DNA of 64,000 nucleotides from Haemonchus contortus (GCA_000469685.2 LS997562.1:13899467-13963466); one strand, 5' to 3'; numbered from the stretch's first letter, positions 32,103-44,066 are shown. Notes: generated by a model not told the origin, from the sequence alone. Numbers and translations are program-made.

Positions 32103-35100
32103 ATGCCGGAAAAAGATCGGCGGGTGCTCAACACCGAGCAAAAACGAAGTCGGCGGAATCGACGTCTTCTTATGGTCGCAGTCGTCCTCAGTCTTCTCGG
32201 TACGTTCACTCGGCTGGCCAACATTCCTTTTTTTATACTCAAAATCAGTTCAGTACCGGCATAGACAACTCAAGAGCCTGGGACCATCCAGTGCTGCATG
32301 AGCCCAGATGAAACCTCTGTGTGGAATTTTGACATCAGAAAGGAAACTAACCTCCTCTAAAATTCAGGACTTGTGTTATTTGAGAGTAGTGCACTACCAG
32401 GACTCCTTTGAAAGAAACCATTCAAGGCTATCAGAGGGTTATCAAGCTGAGATATGGTTTGGGTGATTCCAGGTGTCGTGATACTGGTTATGGCCGGCTT
32501 CCTTTACATACGCTCAGCTGCAGCTGAAGAGGAATGGAAACGAAATAGCGACGAATATCTTAGAAAACTCGTTAATCAAGTGAATGACAACCCTAACTTA
32601 CTATGGAAGGTGAGCCGACATTATTAGGTTGTTCGGAAAGGAATGCGCGCTAACTTTGTCCATTCATTTCTCCCCTACTATAGAAGATTTTCTAAAGCAG
32701 TTTTGTCTATTCGAAAGAGCTTTTTATTGCGCATCTTTTGATATACTTTTGTCTATGTTTACTTTGTTTTTTCTTAGAAAAAAAAAAAGATTGAAAGGTG
32801 CTTGACCAAAAATGCCTTTTGCGGGCTTGCATGTGGTACAACATCGAACAAGGAAAATCGGCTGCTGAATCACATCGTGCCACATCTGAAGTATACAGCG
32901 AAGAAGCCCTTTCAGAAAGCCAGTGTCCACGATGGCATCAGCGATTCAAGAACGGTAGTGAAAGCTTGGAGGGCGAAGATCACGGAAGTCGGCCTCAATT
33001 CGTCGATAACCAAGTGTTGAAGACCGTCATTAAATTGGGTCCACACCAAACCACCCGAAAACTGGCAACACATGTTGGCTACTGAAACCCTACCATCCAT
33101 AAGCATTTGCTGGCAATTTGCATGACGAACAGGTGCGGAAAATGGGTACCGCACCAGCTGGGCGACGCAAACCAGGCAACACGAGTGGCGATGGCCAAAA
33201 TTCTTCTTCATCGCTCCAAGAACAGCGGTTTTTTCAACTCTGTTATTACATCAGGCAGGGAATGGATGTGCCTCGATTACGCAACACAAAAAAGACAGTA
33301 GTTAGATGCCGGTGACACTCCAAAACCGACTCCGAAACCGGATATACACTGTAGAAAGGTGAAGCTCTGTGTATGGTGGAACAGCCAAGGTTGAGTGTAG
33401 TTTGAAGTCCTGAATTCGGGTCAAACGGTTACGGCGGACATATACGAAGATCAATTGGACCGCGTGGATCAAGCACTGCGTCATCAAGGTGTCGAAACGA
33501 GGTCGACAAAATTCCTCCTCGGCAACGCTCGTCCACATGTTGCGAAAACCACCTTAGAAAAAAATTGAGGAATAGGGGTTGGGAATTCCTGCCTCACCCG
33601 CCTAACAGCCCGGACCTGACTCCATCCGATGACCATCTGTTCCGGACAATGCAGCACTACTTGGCCGAGAAAAAATTCAAAAACCGCGAAAAAGTCCAAC
33701 TCAGGGTGTCCAACTACTTTGAGTTGCAGCCGGCCGAGTTCTTCAGAAGATGAATCCATTCTTTGCCTAAACGTAGACAACAAGTCATCGATAGTGATGG
33801 AAAATATCTTTTGAATTGATCTTGTTTATTTTCGTTTTTAAAATAAAAATTTTTTTGAACCCAAACGCGCATTCCTTTCCGAACAACCTAATATTTATTT
33901 ATTTATTATTTGCTACGCACATATTCGAGTAATTAGGCTTAATCGAAAATGGCTCACAAAAATCATTATCACACAGATCAAGCAACCCATTGACTATAGT
34001 ATGGAAGACTCAAGACTCAAAATCTGAGGAATATTTCATTACCAAGAAAAAAAACCTCTTCACTGGTCGCTCTATAAATGCACAGATACCTGGCATCAAC
34101 CTCAGCCGAGCATTTTTTCGACTATTTGAATTGAACCCGAAATTTTTTGTTGTTCTCGTTTATCGAAAGAATTTCTTGCACATTAGCCGATCCCAAATCT
34201 AGGCTTCCGAATTGCTAGGATTTTTTTGGCAAGTCTTTTTTTATTAAGGCGAAGTACAACCGATTTGGTGTGAAGAATCGATCGTACGGTTTCGAATACA
34301 CTCGAAATGCTACGGCTGTCCAAGAAGTTCTCAATCAACTACAAGCCTTCTTCGATTCAGATGCTATGAAGCAGCATATTCAGTAGGTCTTTGAGATCTT
34401 GCTTCCGTCGATTCCAGTTTGACTTTCCCTAATATCTTAACCTTGAATTGCTCGTACAGAAATACCTGAGGTATTCAACGCAAAGCAAAGTATTAACTGT
34501 GACCAAATGTTGGCGATCCTCTCACTGAGAGTTCCCTCTTACTCCCACTGAAGAATCCACAGTCGATTAGCGACGAGGCCACATAGGGCAACCCCAGGTG
34601 ACGAATAGGGGAGTAAATCGCGAACCAAAAGTCAGCGATACTTGCCAGAGACGCATGTAGATTCGGTGGATGCTGTCTGTGCAGGGTCTATATACCTTCA
34701 ATATCCTCGCAAGTACATCCGAGCATATGTTTGTAGATAGTATGCAGGTGCGGTTGGAATCCTGCCCATCTACACGAAACTAGGCTGCATTCGATTGGTT
34801 GGGAAGTTATAGGTGAGGCTATTCAGAGCAGCCTCCAATAATTAAGCCCGTTGTCCACTCTGGGATAGCATGGCAAACTACCCGGACCCTATCCAGCCCA
34901 CGCGTCAGAGACTGAAAAGCTACTCGAATGTGCCCATATGCCGAAAACACTTATATAAATGAGCTTCATTCCCTTGAGCCTGTGGAAACCTCCAACGTTG
35001 CGTAGGGCCACTCGGGAGAGGCTGTTAAATGTCGTGGTCATGACAGGCTGCATGAAAGGAGAAGGACTGAGACGGCGATCTGTACTCTCAATCCACGAAT

Positions 35101-38100
35101 GCTCGCATTGAAACCGTGTATCAAAGATGCAAGCTAGGAAAGTCAAGCACGACGTCATCGGACTGACCGAGACGAGAAGACATCAGCGCTGCACGCTGTA
35201 TTTGAGGCTGAAGAAGAACTGTTCCTTGGAACATGCGTCAGCAACGGTATTCTCAGCACACATCGTATTCCGTCGGTCAACACCAATATATAATAATTTG
35301 CCTTTGACGTCTTGACGGAACAATCACTTCATTCCGAACGACTAACGACTCAGGTCAAAAAAGTACGTCTCACTTCAGTTCACCCTTTCAACATTCGGCG
35401 TGCCGTCACGTAAGTGAGCGCTCAGTAACAAAGCCCAGAACATTTACAGAGCTTTCCCACAGTGTTGTTATACAAAGGAGGGCGCAGACGGGCTCTATGA
35501 AAGCAGTATGAACATGAAGCCAGTGTCATTCAACGCACCTGGAGAGAACGATGCTCGGAATCTTCCGATGCGCGCAAATGCAAAGGGTATCCCAGAACTC
35601 CGAGCTTCGTCGACAATCGAGGTACAGCGACACCATTGCTAACGCCAAGGAAGATAAGATCAGGGGTTCCGACTGTTCATGCCATTTCTGATTATGAGCC
35701 ACGTGGTGGTCACTGACTGAATCCGTCAATCGAACATTAGGACGATCGCAGAATAGTCAGAAGACTTCACAGAAATACTGAGCGAGAAAAACGGTTTGTC
35801 TTGCGTCACTTGAGCGGGTACAATCGGCTTTCCTTATTGGTGTTGATACTGACGGAATACTGTGTGCGCTGAGAATACCCTTCCCATTTTGGGCTTTTCT
35901 GGCTAGCGACAGAAAAGTAAGCCACTTGAGTAAGTCGATGATGAGCAGAAAGACAGGTGAAACAGTGACTGGATCTTACAAGAAGCACGGAGCTGAATTT
36001 CTTCTGTGCCTTTACTTTGGTCTTAAAGGTACAGTTCACGATAATAATGGTTTCTGAAATGTTCCCATAGGATGAATTCAAGACCCCTCCTGATTCCATA
36101 TGCGCCGATGTCAGGTCGAGAATCGTCCTGGATAGGGCACAATAATTGGTCAGACACTGTATCGTGTGAATGACGCACCCTTAGCCTTAGCGGTGTTGTA
36201 GACGTAGTTGTTGTCCACTATCTCAACGAACTCTCATGTTGAATGTTCAAACAACCTGTTTGAAGTAGTCAGCTCTTTGTGTAGTCAGCAATGTGTCACT
36301 ACTGAAATCTCGTTCGAATACCTTTTCCATGCCATTTCCGCTTTAGTAATCTCGTACATCCTCCATTTCCGTTCTTTTGGGAAGCCTTATTTTACGCGAT
36401 GTAGGCAGATTCGCTCGCTTTCTTCACCACCGATGCACTATACTACACCAACATTTCCTCTTTTCAATTCAAAACGGTACCTCATGACCTGTACCCTTAA
36501 GTGTTTTCAAATCTATTGCAACAGCCCCAGGACTGCTGTTCATAGCGCTTTGATGCAGCAGCAGCATCAGAAAATCCCTGTAACTGTTTCAACATTTATG
36601 AGATATGCCGTCGTTGCGAGAGACGAAGGAAAGCATACTGATGCTGCCATCTGACAGTGAATTTGTTGCGATGCAGCAACTTTGTTGTTATCGAGACCTA
36701 TGATACTTTTTAGTATAAGTTTCCCAGTTCGGTTTCTTGGGCATTCGCCCAATGTCTTACTATTAGCCAAACGTCCTTCACTCTTCGTTCATACCAACGA
36801 TCGGATGGCGGCTCCACCATAACAGGGCTGTCTGGCTGAGCAGTGTAAGACTGTTTAGTTCATCAAACAAGAAAGAAAAACCAGCTTGCAGTTTATAAAT
36901 TGTGAAATTCGTAAGTGAACTGAGCTGATGAAAAAGGTGTAAATTATTTAGAAATTCTACACTCTCGTTTCGAAATACCAAGTAGAAGACAATACCGTAT
37001 TGGTACACTGAAAGTTTCCTCAATACAATGAATAGGTGTTGCTTTTCACTGATCTCAACAGTTTACATTTAACTTCCAGAGAGCTCGTTGACTTTCCTGA
37101 CTCGTCACTTCCAACGCACTTCGATGCTCGCCTCAAGTGGCCTCAATGTCCTTCGATTTCGCGGATTCCAAACCAAGGAGGATGTGGAAGTTGCTATGTA
37201 TGTCAAGTTATTTTCTGAAATTCTGTGCTTACCGGGGTAGTTTAAAGTAAGGATGAAGTCTTTGGACGTTGATCAATCCCGTCTGAGGGATGCGCCCCGT
37301 ATTTGTGCTCATTCAGAATCGTAGTGACGTAATGAATGCGTACTAGTCAGTGCTTTTATCCTCTGAACGAATCTGGTACTAATTAGCCGAGGGATGGAAG
37401 GCTTTGTTGGCCTAGGCGGATATCGATCCATGAGCCAAACTCATGACCATGCGTGCGAGATAGTACGCCACTTGCCACTATACCACCTCCTCCTATCCTT
37501 ATTCGTTCCTTATCACTGTAAAATCAGTAGTTTGTGCATAGTATGAAAGAACTGCGCACGAACTTTTGCTACCAAGTCACCTTACGGGCTAAATGCTGCT
37601 TAAGTATTCAGGATTTTGAGTTAGAGCCATGAAACTAAAAACTTTTTTCCACCACTAAGCCCTCACTAAACTTTCGTTACAGTCAGTCATAGCGTCAATA
37701 TATTTTCCTACTCAACACCATCTCCCAAATAAGTTGGGTGTAAGTTTGTCCTGTATTGTACTCTGCTAGAAACGGAATTGATTGATGTTTAGGCAGTCGC
37801 AGCTGCCGGTGTGGCATCGGATCGAGCCTGCATCAAGTCGAACGGGACCTTTCGAGCTTCACTCAGTGAAGAGGACATACTCGGTTGCTGTGCAGTTTGT
37901 GGCAACTGCTACGGTGGCGATCCATTGAAGGCGCTCGTCTACTGGGTGAATGAGGGCGTCGTGACCGGTAAGTTCTTCGTTCCGCTCCTCAGTGCTCTCG
38001 GACTTGGGACTCACATCTCCATTGCAGGAGGAAGAGATGGCTGCCGACCGTATTCGTTCGACCTGTCCTGCGGAGTACCCTGTTCTCCGGCCACGTTCTT

Positions 38101-39243
38101 TGGCGCGGAGAAAAATCGGATTTGCATACGGCGATGTCAGGATATCTACTATCAAAATAACTACGAAAACGATAAGCACTACGGTTCGTTGTGTTTTAAA
38201 CCAGACTTTCTGGACAGAGCGAGTTTGAGTCTTATTCTCCAAACTGATCCTGTACCGTCTCCATTGTGAACAGAAGAACAGGCACTTTCAGCGTCGTTGG
38301 CGTATTCGATGTATCCTCGAACTATGACGGTGAGCAGTGATGGCAGTCTCAGAGCTCAGGTCCCAACCATAATCGGCCACCTGAACAAGACCTCAGATAC
38401 TCCCATGACTCTTACACAGGTAACCAGCACCCTCAGAAGCTTTGGTCTTTCCGTTTTCCGTGAGCACCCGGTTATTCCTCACGATTCAGATTAGGAATAT
38501 TATAAAGAAAGAAATCTCTTTGTTTGGTCCTACAACAATGGCATTTCCCGTGTCCGAAGAGTTCCTGCACTACTCATCAGGTATTCAACGCTTTTTTGAA
38601 GTGTCCTTGTAGATGTATTCGAGTCGTATTTCGTGTCAATTGGGAAGTCAGCTGAATCCGTTCAGGGATATTCCAACCATATCCTCTGGAAGATTTCGAC
38701 AAACGAATAGTTTACTGGCACGTTGTTCGATTAATCGGTTGGGGTCAAGCGGAGGATGGATCTCATTATTGGACAGCTATCAATAGTTTCGGTGAACACT
38801 GGGGAGATTCAGGTAGGAGAAGTGAAGTCGTTTTTGAATACCGGAACTCGAGAAATTCAATGAAAATGGAAAAAATGAATTTGAATAAAGGAGAAGTTAT
38901 CCAAGTATGAGAGATGGCTAGCACAATGTCAAGAGTCAAGGGGAAAAGGTGGCAATGGCTGCTTTCATAGTCCGTGATCCGGCCCGCGAGCTAGCGCGCC
39001 GGCTGGGGGCCTACTCGGCCGGCGGTTTCAACCAAGATTCAGCTCTAAACAAGGAGCAAGCGCCGCCCCGGCCGGCGCGCTCGCTCGCGGACTGGATCGC
39101 GGACTATGAAAGCAGCCAATTGAGGCTTCTCGCAATTGATGGGCTGTCTTCATAGAGCTCAACTGATTGTTTTAGGCGTCTTCAAGATCAACGCGGATTG
39201 GATGGAAAAATATGGTCTGGAGTATGAAACGGCTCTTGTTTAG
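32103..39243 (+). CDS. Membrane-anchored cathepsin B-like cysteine protease
   Basis: Ten exons: 32103-32199, 32473-32609, 34249-34382, 37080-37197, 37793-37967, 38028-38183, 38274-38329, 38490-38580, 38666-38812, 39176-39243. All phases agree, giving 392 residues. The N-terminus is basic (QKRSRRNRR) and is followed by a 24-residue hydrophobic stretch (about 23-46), typical of a type II signal anchor. Residues about 50-125 are the propeptide. The papain-family mature domain starts near [16 protein letters not shown]. The oxyanion Gln and catalytic Cys (about 161) lie in NQGGCGSCY, the His (about 340) in [12 protein letters not shown] and the Asn (361) in AINSFG. The occluding loop lacks the paired His of classic cathepsin B, and the C-terminus is divergent and lacks Cys. 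Predicted to act in secretory, lysosomal or surface membranes; substrate unknown. Introns hold a mariner, a SINE and a hairpin repeat. Confidence 0.85.
32624..33891 (+). mobile_element. Full-length mariner element in protease intron 2
   Basis: 1,268 bp bounded by perfect 26-bp inverted ends beginning TTAGGTTGTTCGGAAAGG, with TA duplications at 32622-32623 and 33892-33893. Its left end lies 14 bases after the donor site of protease exon 2. It carries a decayed transposase in the host gene's sense orientation. Hookworms are known to carry mariner elements (bandit, Ancylostoma); relation to that element was not tested. Confidence 0.9.
32798..33765 (+). pseudogene. Decayed mariner transposase
   Basis: A paired-type N-terminal DNA-binding part is visible ([39 protein letters not shown]). 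The catalytic part is broken by stops near 33083 and 33299 and by frame changes before 33565. At the first DDD site the family Asp appears replaced (TSGREW). The second site reads GNARPHVA where an Asp is expected before Asn. The third is kept (SPDLTPSD). The enzyme is therefore dead by several independent changes, while the element ends remain perfect. Confidence 0.85.
35040..35800 (+). pseudogene. Decayed RTE-type LINE fragment
   Basis: The front part translates to [20 protein letters not shown], the start of the RTE endonuclease. After a large internal loss the end translates to [16 protein letters not shown], which resembles the RTE reverse-transcriptase C-terminus. Stops and frame changes are frequent. 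It lies in the third intron of the protease gene. Confidence 0.6.
36028..36375. repeat. Dispersed repeat, GGCACAGTTCAC-end TIR family
   Basis: Begins GGTACAGTTCACGATAATAATGG and follows the same block order as 1018 and 20509 (AGGGCACAATAA, AGTCAGCTCTTTG, ATCTCGTTCGAATACC). It lies in protease intron 3. Confidence 0.55.
37264..37491 (-). repeat. tRNA-derived SINE copy 5
   Basis: Reverse-oriented copy in protease intron 4. Starts GTTGATCAATCCCGTC and ends in the tRNA-like head (GCCACTTGCCACTATACCACC, reverse of an A box). Confidence 0.7.
38953..39122. repeat. GC-rich hairpin (foldback MITE-like) in protease intron 9
   Basis: Two arms of about 60 bases (38953-39012 and 39062-39122) are inverted copies, both containing GGCTGCTTTCATAGTCCG and a GCGAGC(G/T)AGCGCGCCGGC block. 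The loop is about 50 bases. The stretch is far more GC-rich than the rest of the intron. It would make a very stable hairpin in RNA just before the last exon. The 68-codon open frame across it follows from its composition and is not called. Confidence 0.75.
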
Positions 39244-39540
39244 AGAAATTACCATGCAAAGAAGGACGTAAACATCAAAGCGAGATAATCAGCCCTGTTC
39301 AGGTACAATCAATTAGGTGCTCAAATCACCAAAGCGATTCTCCGATCGAGATATCTTTCCATTATTGTTCTCAAAAGTGTCATAATATCCGATACCTAAG
39401 CTCGAATCATAGCTTTCCATTGTGATTTAACGCACAGTTGAAGATTGATGCCTTTTTGATACTACAAGTTCCACCGAAATTGAAATATGTATAGCATTAT
39501 TTATTGTCTTTGTTGAAATGACGCTCACTGACTTATTTGT

Positions 39541-39546
39541 AATAAA
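39541..39546 (+). terminator. Possible poly(A) signal of protease gene
   Basis: AATAAA about 300 bases after the protease stop codon. It is the first clear canonical hexamer downstream on this strand. Confidence 0.35.
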
Positions 39547-39750
39547 AGTAATAACTTGATTAAGACACTGTTAACAAATGATACAATCTTAAGATAAAGA
39601 AAAGGAAAAACCTAAAAACAGTTATCAAACACCTGTGCTGAAACTAACGCTTACAGACATGTACTCAAAATTTACTAAATTTCTTCATACTTGGGCTGTT
39701 TTGAAGATGAAGGAACCTGAAAAAACAATAAAGTTAGAATTTAAAATTTT

Positions 39751-40029
39751 GGCGTTAATCAATCCCTTATGAGGGATGCGCCCCCGCACTCGACTTCCAT
39801 TCAGAATCGTAGTGGCGTAATGAGTGCGTATGGGGCTTATACAATGACTTGCGGTGGCCGGCCGATGTACAAGTCAGCGCTTTTATCCTCCCAGACAAGT
39901 CTGGTATCAATTCACCAACCCTGGAAGGATGGAAGGCTTGGTTAGCCTAGGCGAGCTTCGATCCGGGATTCGAACCCCTGACCGTGCGTGTGATATAGTG
40001 CGAGACTTGCCACTACACCATCTCCGCCG
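39751..40029 (-). repeat. tRNA-derived SINE copy 6, most complete
   Basis: On the minus strand the head reads GGCGGAGATGGTGTAGTGGC (A-box TGGTGTAGTGGC), then GGGGTTCGAATCCCGG (B-box GGTTCGAATCC), a body with GCCTTCCATCCTTCCAG and AGACTTGTCTGGGAGGAT, and a tail ending CATAAGGGATTGATTAACGC. The head keeps both RNA polymerase III promoter boxes, so this is a tRNA-derived SINE and not a functional tRNA. It lies between the convergent protease and mL54 genes. Confidence 0.85.
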
Positions 40030-40112
40030 AAAACAATAAAGAGAAGTATGTTTGAGTGAACATAAATATATAAAACAAGTATGAGCAAGAACCGCTTCTA
40101 AAATACGAATAC

Positions 40113-43100
40113 CTACTTTGTTTTCAATTTTTCAATCCTTCGATTTTGTTCTATCTGACGAATTCGGAGAGCTCTCCAGTATAACCAGCCATCCTTAATT
40201 ATATATTGTCCATCCGAGGAGAAATTCATAATGAACGCTTCAAGAGAACTACCTTCTCGGGATCAAGGTCTTCAAGAGCGCGTGGAGGTCGTAAGTCGAG
40301 TTCAAAAAGCCAAGAAGGATACTCGGAATCCGGTAGGATTTTAGGACCAGGTTCTTCGCCTGAAAAAAGAAAACTCATGGTTAGAGCTTCAATATGATAA
40401 CACGTACAATACTTTAATTATTTCTTGAGGTGTGCTCCTGTATTATGACGAGCTTTTATAAGGGTTGGAAAATTCCTCAATACCAGAATATGGCGCCTAC
40501 AGAAATTGATTTTCCGGAATCGAGAAGAAAAATTCAGAAGCCGCTAGAAACATTCACTCATCGTGAACCCAAAGGAAGAGAACTCGAGTTTATGCATGAA
40601 CAGATCTTTCCAAACGATTTAAGTGGCAGAAATTCCATCCAACGATACCGCAGCCAGGGCAAAACAAAAAGGACTTTTCAAAAAAAAAACTATGCAAGAT
40701 CAAGGTCAACCATGTCAGGAAATGTCTCACGTTACCACTACCGCCCTTTTTTGAACTTCGCGTGAAAATTTGAGACTGGCAAGAGAGTATCGAAATCCGA
40801 TTCTCACACCAGTCTAAAAATGTTTTGAGATTCAAAAACAGAATTAAAAGTCGACGATGCGCCCCTCAATCGTGGCTTCCGAGGGAGAAAGAGTTGGTGT
40901 AGGAAGCGATACAGTTCATGAGCGCCAATCTCAAGACACCTAGCTCGCTACTTGGTTTTCCCTCCGCCTCCCTGTGAACATGACGACAACTCTTCGAATT
41001 CAACTACCACTACTAAATACTTCTACATTAGCAAACACAAGTACGGCGAGCACAGCCGAACCTTAAACAATTCTGGATAATGAAAAACTAAAAGATCAGA
41101 GGCGCCGGGATCAGACGCACGTTTATCGAGCGAAGCTCAAATGTAGTCGCCATTCCTCAATCACATGCTGAATCACGAAAGAAGCTACGGAAGATGCGTA
41201 TATAAGACTCGTCGAAGCATCGAAGACTTCATTGGCTGTACATTTCTGCTTCCAGTCGGTACTCGCTTACTCGCTTAGAGTCTCGACCCGTCATTCGCAC
41301 GAATGCCACAACATTAGTTTATGCCAGTAAGAATCAAGAAACCTAAGAATCACTCATTTTAAAGCATTTCTGACCACTGCAACCTTATCCCACCTTGGAC
41401 CAAGTCACGACCTTTCTTCATGAATTTCACCCACACATGGATACCCGCTCATTGTGTCATTCTAACAATTTAGCCCATACGCTCATCGCGCAGCCGACAC
41501 AACAAACAATGACGTTTCTTTTACACATAACCTACCAAAGTACCAAGGTTCCACGGTCAACAGGAAGGGCATAACACATCTTTAACGGAACTAGCTCTTG
41601 CCTGCTAAGGCTACTTGTTTATCAATCGTATTATTAGGTTGGAAGGAAAGTCCTGCAACACAATGAAGGTCTCCTTCAAATCATTTCTGAAATTTTCTAG
41701 ACCAATCAATTTTCGGAAATATATTTACCAAAGAGGTCAACAACCCTTTATTATGTTTTGAGTAAATTACTGATGCCTTTCATCCAGGAGTGAGGAAGCT
41801 GTGACTCAAAGTAGTAATTGACTGCCGTTTTCAGATCACGTTAAGTTACGAATTTTTTTTCAACACCAGGATGCTCAAGAAGGCAGAGCGCATGGTAGGT
41901 AGAAGGGGCAACACTTAGGGAGCACGACTGATGAACAACCTGGATCCAATGGGAATCGTAGAACTTTTGACGCGTGTTTAAAACGAAATTTCGACGTGCG
42001 TTGACCCTCCGTAGGGACCTGATTTACGGTTTTGATCGTCCTTCTCTAACTCGGTTGGCCAAATTTCGGGGTTCACGGGGGTAACCGATAGCTGTGTCCA
42101 TCTAGTCTGCGTTTAGCAACTCATAATGGATGGATCCCTATAACCCCCATTGAATTAAGGGACGATGCTTGCGTAACTTCGAAGGCTAGTATCTCCTCCA
42201 GCGAAGCGATCCAATCGATTGTTGTCCGTTGATCGGTGAGCAGTGCCAGCATTGAATGAGTTGCTGATAATTTGAGCTGCTACATCCGCGTTTTTCCATT
42301 GGCGTGCTTAGTAGAAGGTGATGGTACGAATCGGGTGTTGTCCATTCATTGACCGTAATGCTGCTAAAGCGCACACGCGTGCCCTTATTTACTCATGTGT
42401 TGATTACCTGAGAAATGCCCTACAAGATTATCACTCTTGCTACCGTGTTCACACTGTTGATACAAATTGCTGACGCTTCAAATTTTTTGTTGCAGGACTT
42501 TCCTTCCAACCTAATATTTCCCACCAAACACCATCAGTTTTCGCAACCTGCCAACTGTTTGCCTCCCAAACTCGGAAACTCAAGCTTCAGAGGAACATGA
42601 GTAAAGGACTTTCGGTCACACACACATACAGCCAATTATACAGTAAGATTACACATATTTACTTCTACACATGACCTAGTAGTAGGGAGTATGCCGGCGT
42701 ATGTGTATGTGTGTGTCGGTGTGACAACATATAGTAGGAGTTCTGGATAACTTCGGTCTGCCTGTTGTCAGTATTAGTTTCCTTCGTAGGTAACATTAGT
42801 GAGGACCTTCTGGTCCTCGGTTGACACAGCGTATAGCAAAGGCACAGAAATTCCGTTGAGCACGCAAACAGAAAAGAGAGCAAACGAGTTTTTTGTGGGT
42901 GACTATTATTTTTGAAGGACATTAGCAACGTAACGACACCAAATAGTAGTCATTGGCGCAGGCGTTATCAAACACTTAATACCAACTACATCGCTTTTAT
43001 GTCGAAGATGTTGTGCCCTGATTGCCGTCATACCACGTTCTATAATTGCGAGTGGAAGTGCTCAGCAATGAACAATGGAAAGAGGATTTTCTATGTTAAC

Positions 43101-43656
43101 CGCGTATCCCAAACTTCTTCGCAAAAAGGAAAAGAGCTTGACGTACGTAGTGGTCTTATGATATTATCAGGGCATCCGAGAAAACTCAAAATTCCTCGTC
43201 CATTACGATCACTTCTTATTCTCAATCACCAATTTCTTTTCTTACACAAGGAAATTTCCCTGTTCAGCAAAACACACTTGATGCAAGGTAATTTCTGGAA
43301 AAATGAGATTTCTCTACACTTTGATACAAGTACTTTAGCACACATAGCTCTTCCAATGAAACTAAGACGCTAATCCCTTATATCAACAAATATATAAACA
43401 TGAAAGAGTGAGCTCAAACATGGGCTACTCCAGCACTGGAACTTGAATTGGGCAAAGACAAACCTTGAATGAAGTAGTTTATGCAGACGTATTTGGAGAG
43501 TTTTTCGGCATCTTCTTCGATGACACTTTTATCAATCTTTCCAGGGACCACCTTTGCCCCTACAGTAGCAGCATACCATCGCCTCGGAACACTCATACGT
43601 GCAATATGGGCTGATCCTTCACAAAACCGTGCCAACGCACGCGGCAGTATCACCAT
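40113..43656 (-). CDS. mrpl-54: Mitochondrial ribosomal protein mL54
   Basis: Three exons on the minus strand: 43464-43656, 40253-40359 and 40113-40193. Phases agree and the product is 126 residues. The N-terminus ([17 protein letters not shown]) is basic and suits mitochondrial import. The core reads [19 protein letters not shown] and [11 protein letters not shown], followed in exon 2 by [19 protein letters not shown] and ALEDLDPEK, and in exon 3 by [19 protein letters not shown]. These are the signature segments of mL54, a large-subunit protein of the mitochondrial ribosome. The first intron is about 3.1 kb and holds a decayed mariner. The gene follows Claspin on the same strand after 0.4 kb, so co-transcription with trans-splicing is possible. 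Confidence 0.9.
41634..42514 (-). mobile_element. Decayed mariner in mL54 intron 1
   Basis: 881 bp with TTAGGTTGGAAGGAAAGTCC at both ends (inverted) and TA at 41632-41633 and 42515-42516. The minus strand retains transposase pieces: [17 protein letters not shown] then [10 protein letters not shown] (N-terminal domain) and [14 protein letters not shown] (C-terminus). The catalytic middle is deleted or unreadable. Orientation is the same as that of the host gene. Confidence 0.8.
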
Positions 43657-44066
43657 CGCTTCAAAAAGAACTTCCTCAGTACAAATCTTTTAAAGAGCAA
43701 CATCGCAGAAGATATGCGATGATCAACATGCTTGTCTTCAATCACAGAATCATAATTGAACTTTACGTTTATACCGAATTTGTCTTCAGAAAATGTCAAT
43801 TTCAAGCATGAGAATACGTTACAAATATAATTAAGTAGATTTCTGATTGAGTGTCCATAGGAAATCCAGTTAATGAGATAACATGATGTCATGATTCCTG
43901 TTAATGAGAGACCTTAAAAATAAAAACTAGTAAAGAAAAGGATGGCGCAAAGCTGATGTATCAAACGAGGTCACGAGAAGAATCACAAAAACAAGATCTT
44001 TGAAAATGTGAGGAAATGTTAACTAAGTGAGAACAGAAACACTCGTATTCACACGGATCTAAATGT

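Noticed and set aside
36208..36654. 148-codon plus-strand frame
   Set aside because: It overlaps a dispersed repeat inside protease intron 3 and has no domain or splice context.
38949..39155. 68-codon frame across the GC-rich hairpin
   Set aside because: It arises from the GC-rich palindrome in an intron; no conservation is expected.
39960..40029. Apparent tRNA gene with GGTTCGAATCC box
   Set aside because: It is the head of a repeated 280-bp SINE. The cloverleaf is not maintained and other copies share the non-tRNA body.
40430..40765. 111-codon plus-strand frame inside mL54 intron 1
   Set aside because: It is antisense within an intron, with no recognised domain; basic composition is the only notable trait.
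42912..43373. 153-codon plus-strand frame
   Set aside because: It lies antisense in mL54 intron 1 and has no family signature. Probably chance.
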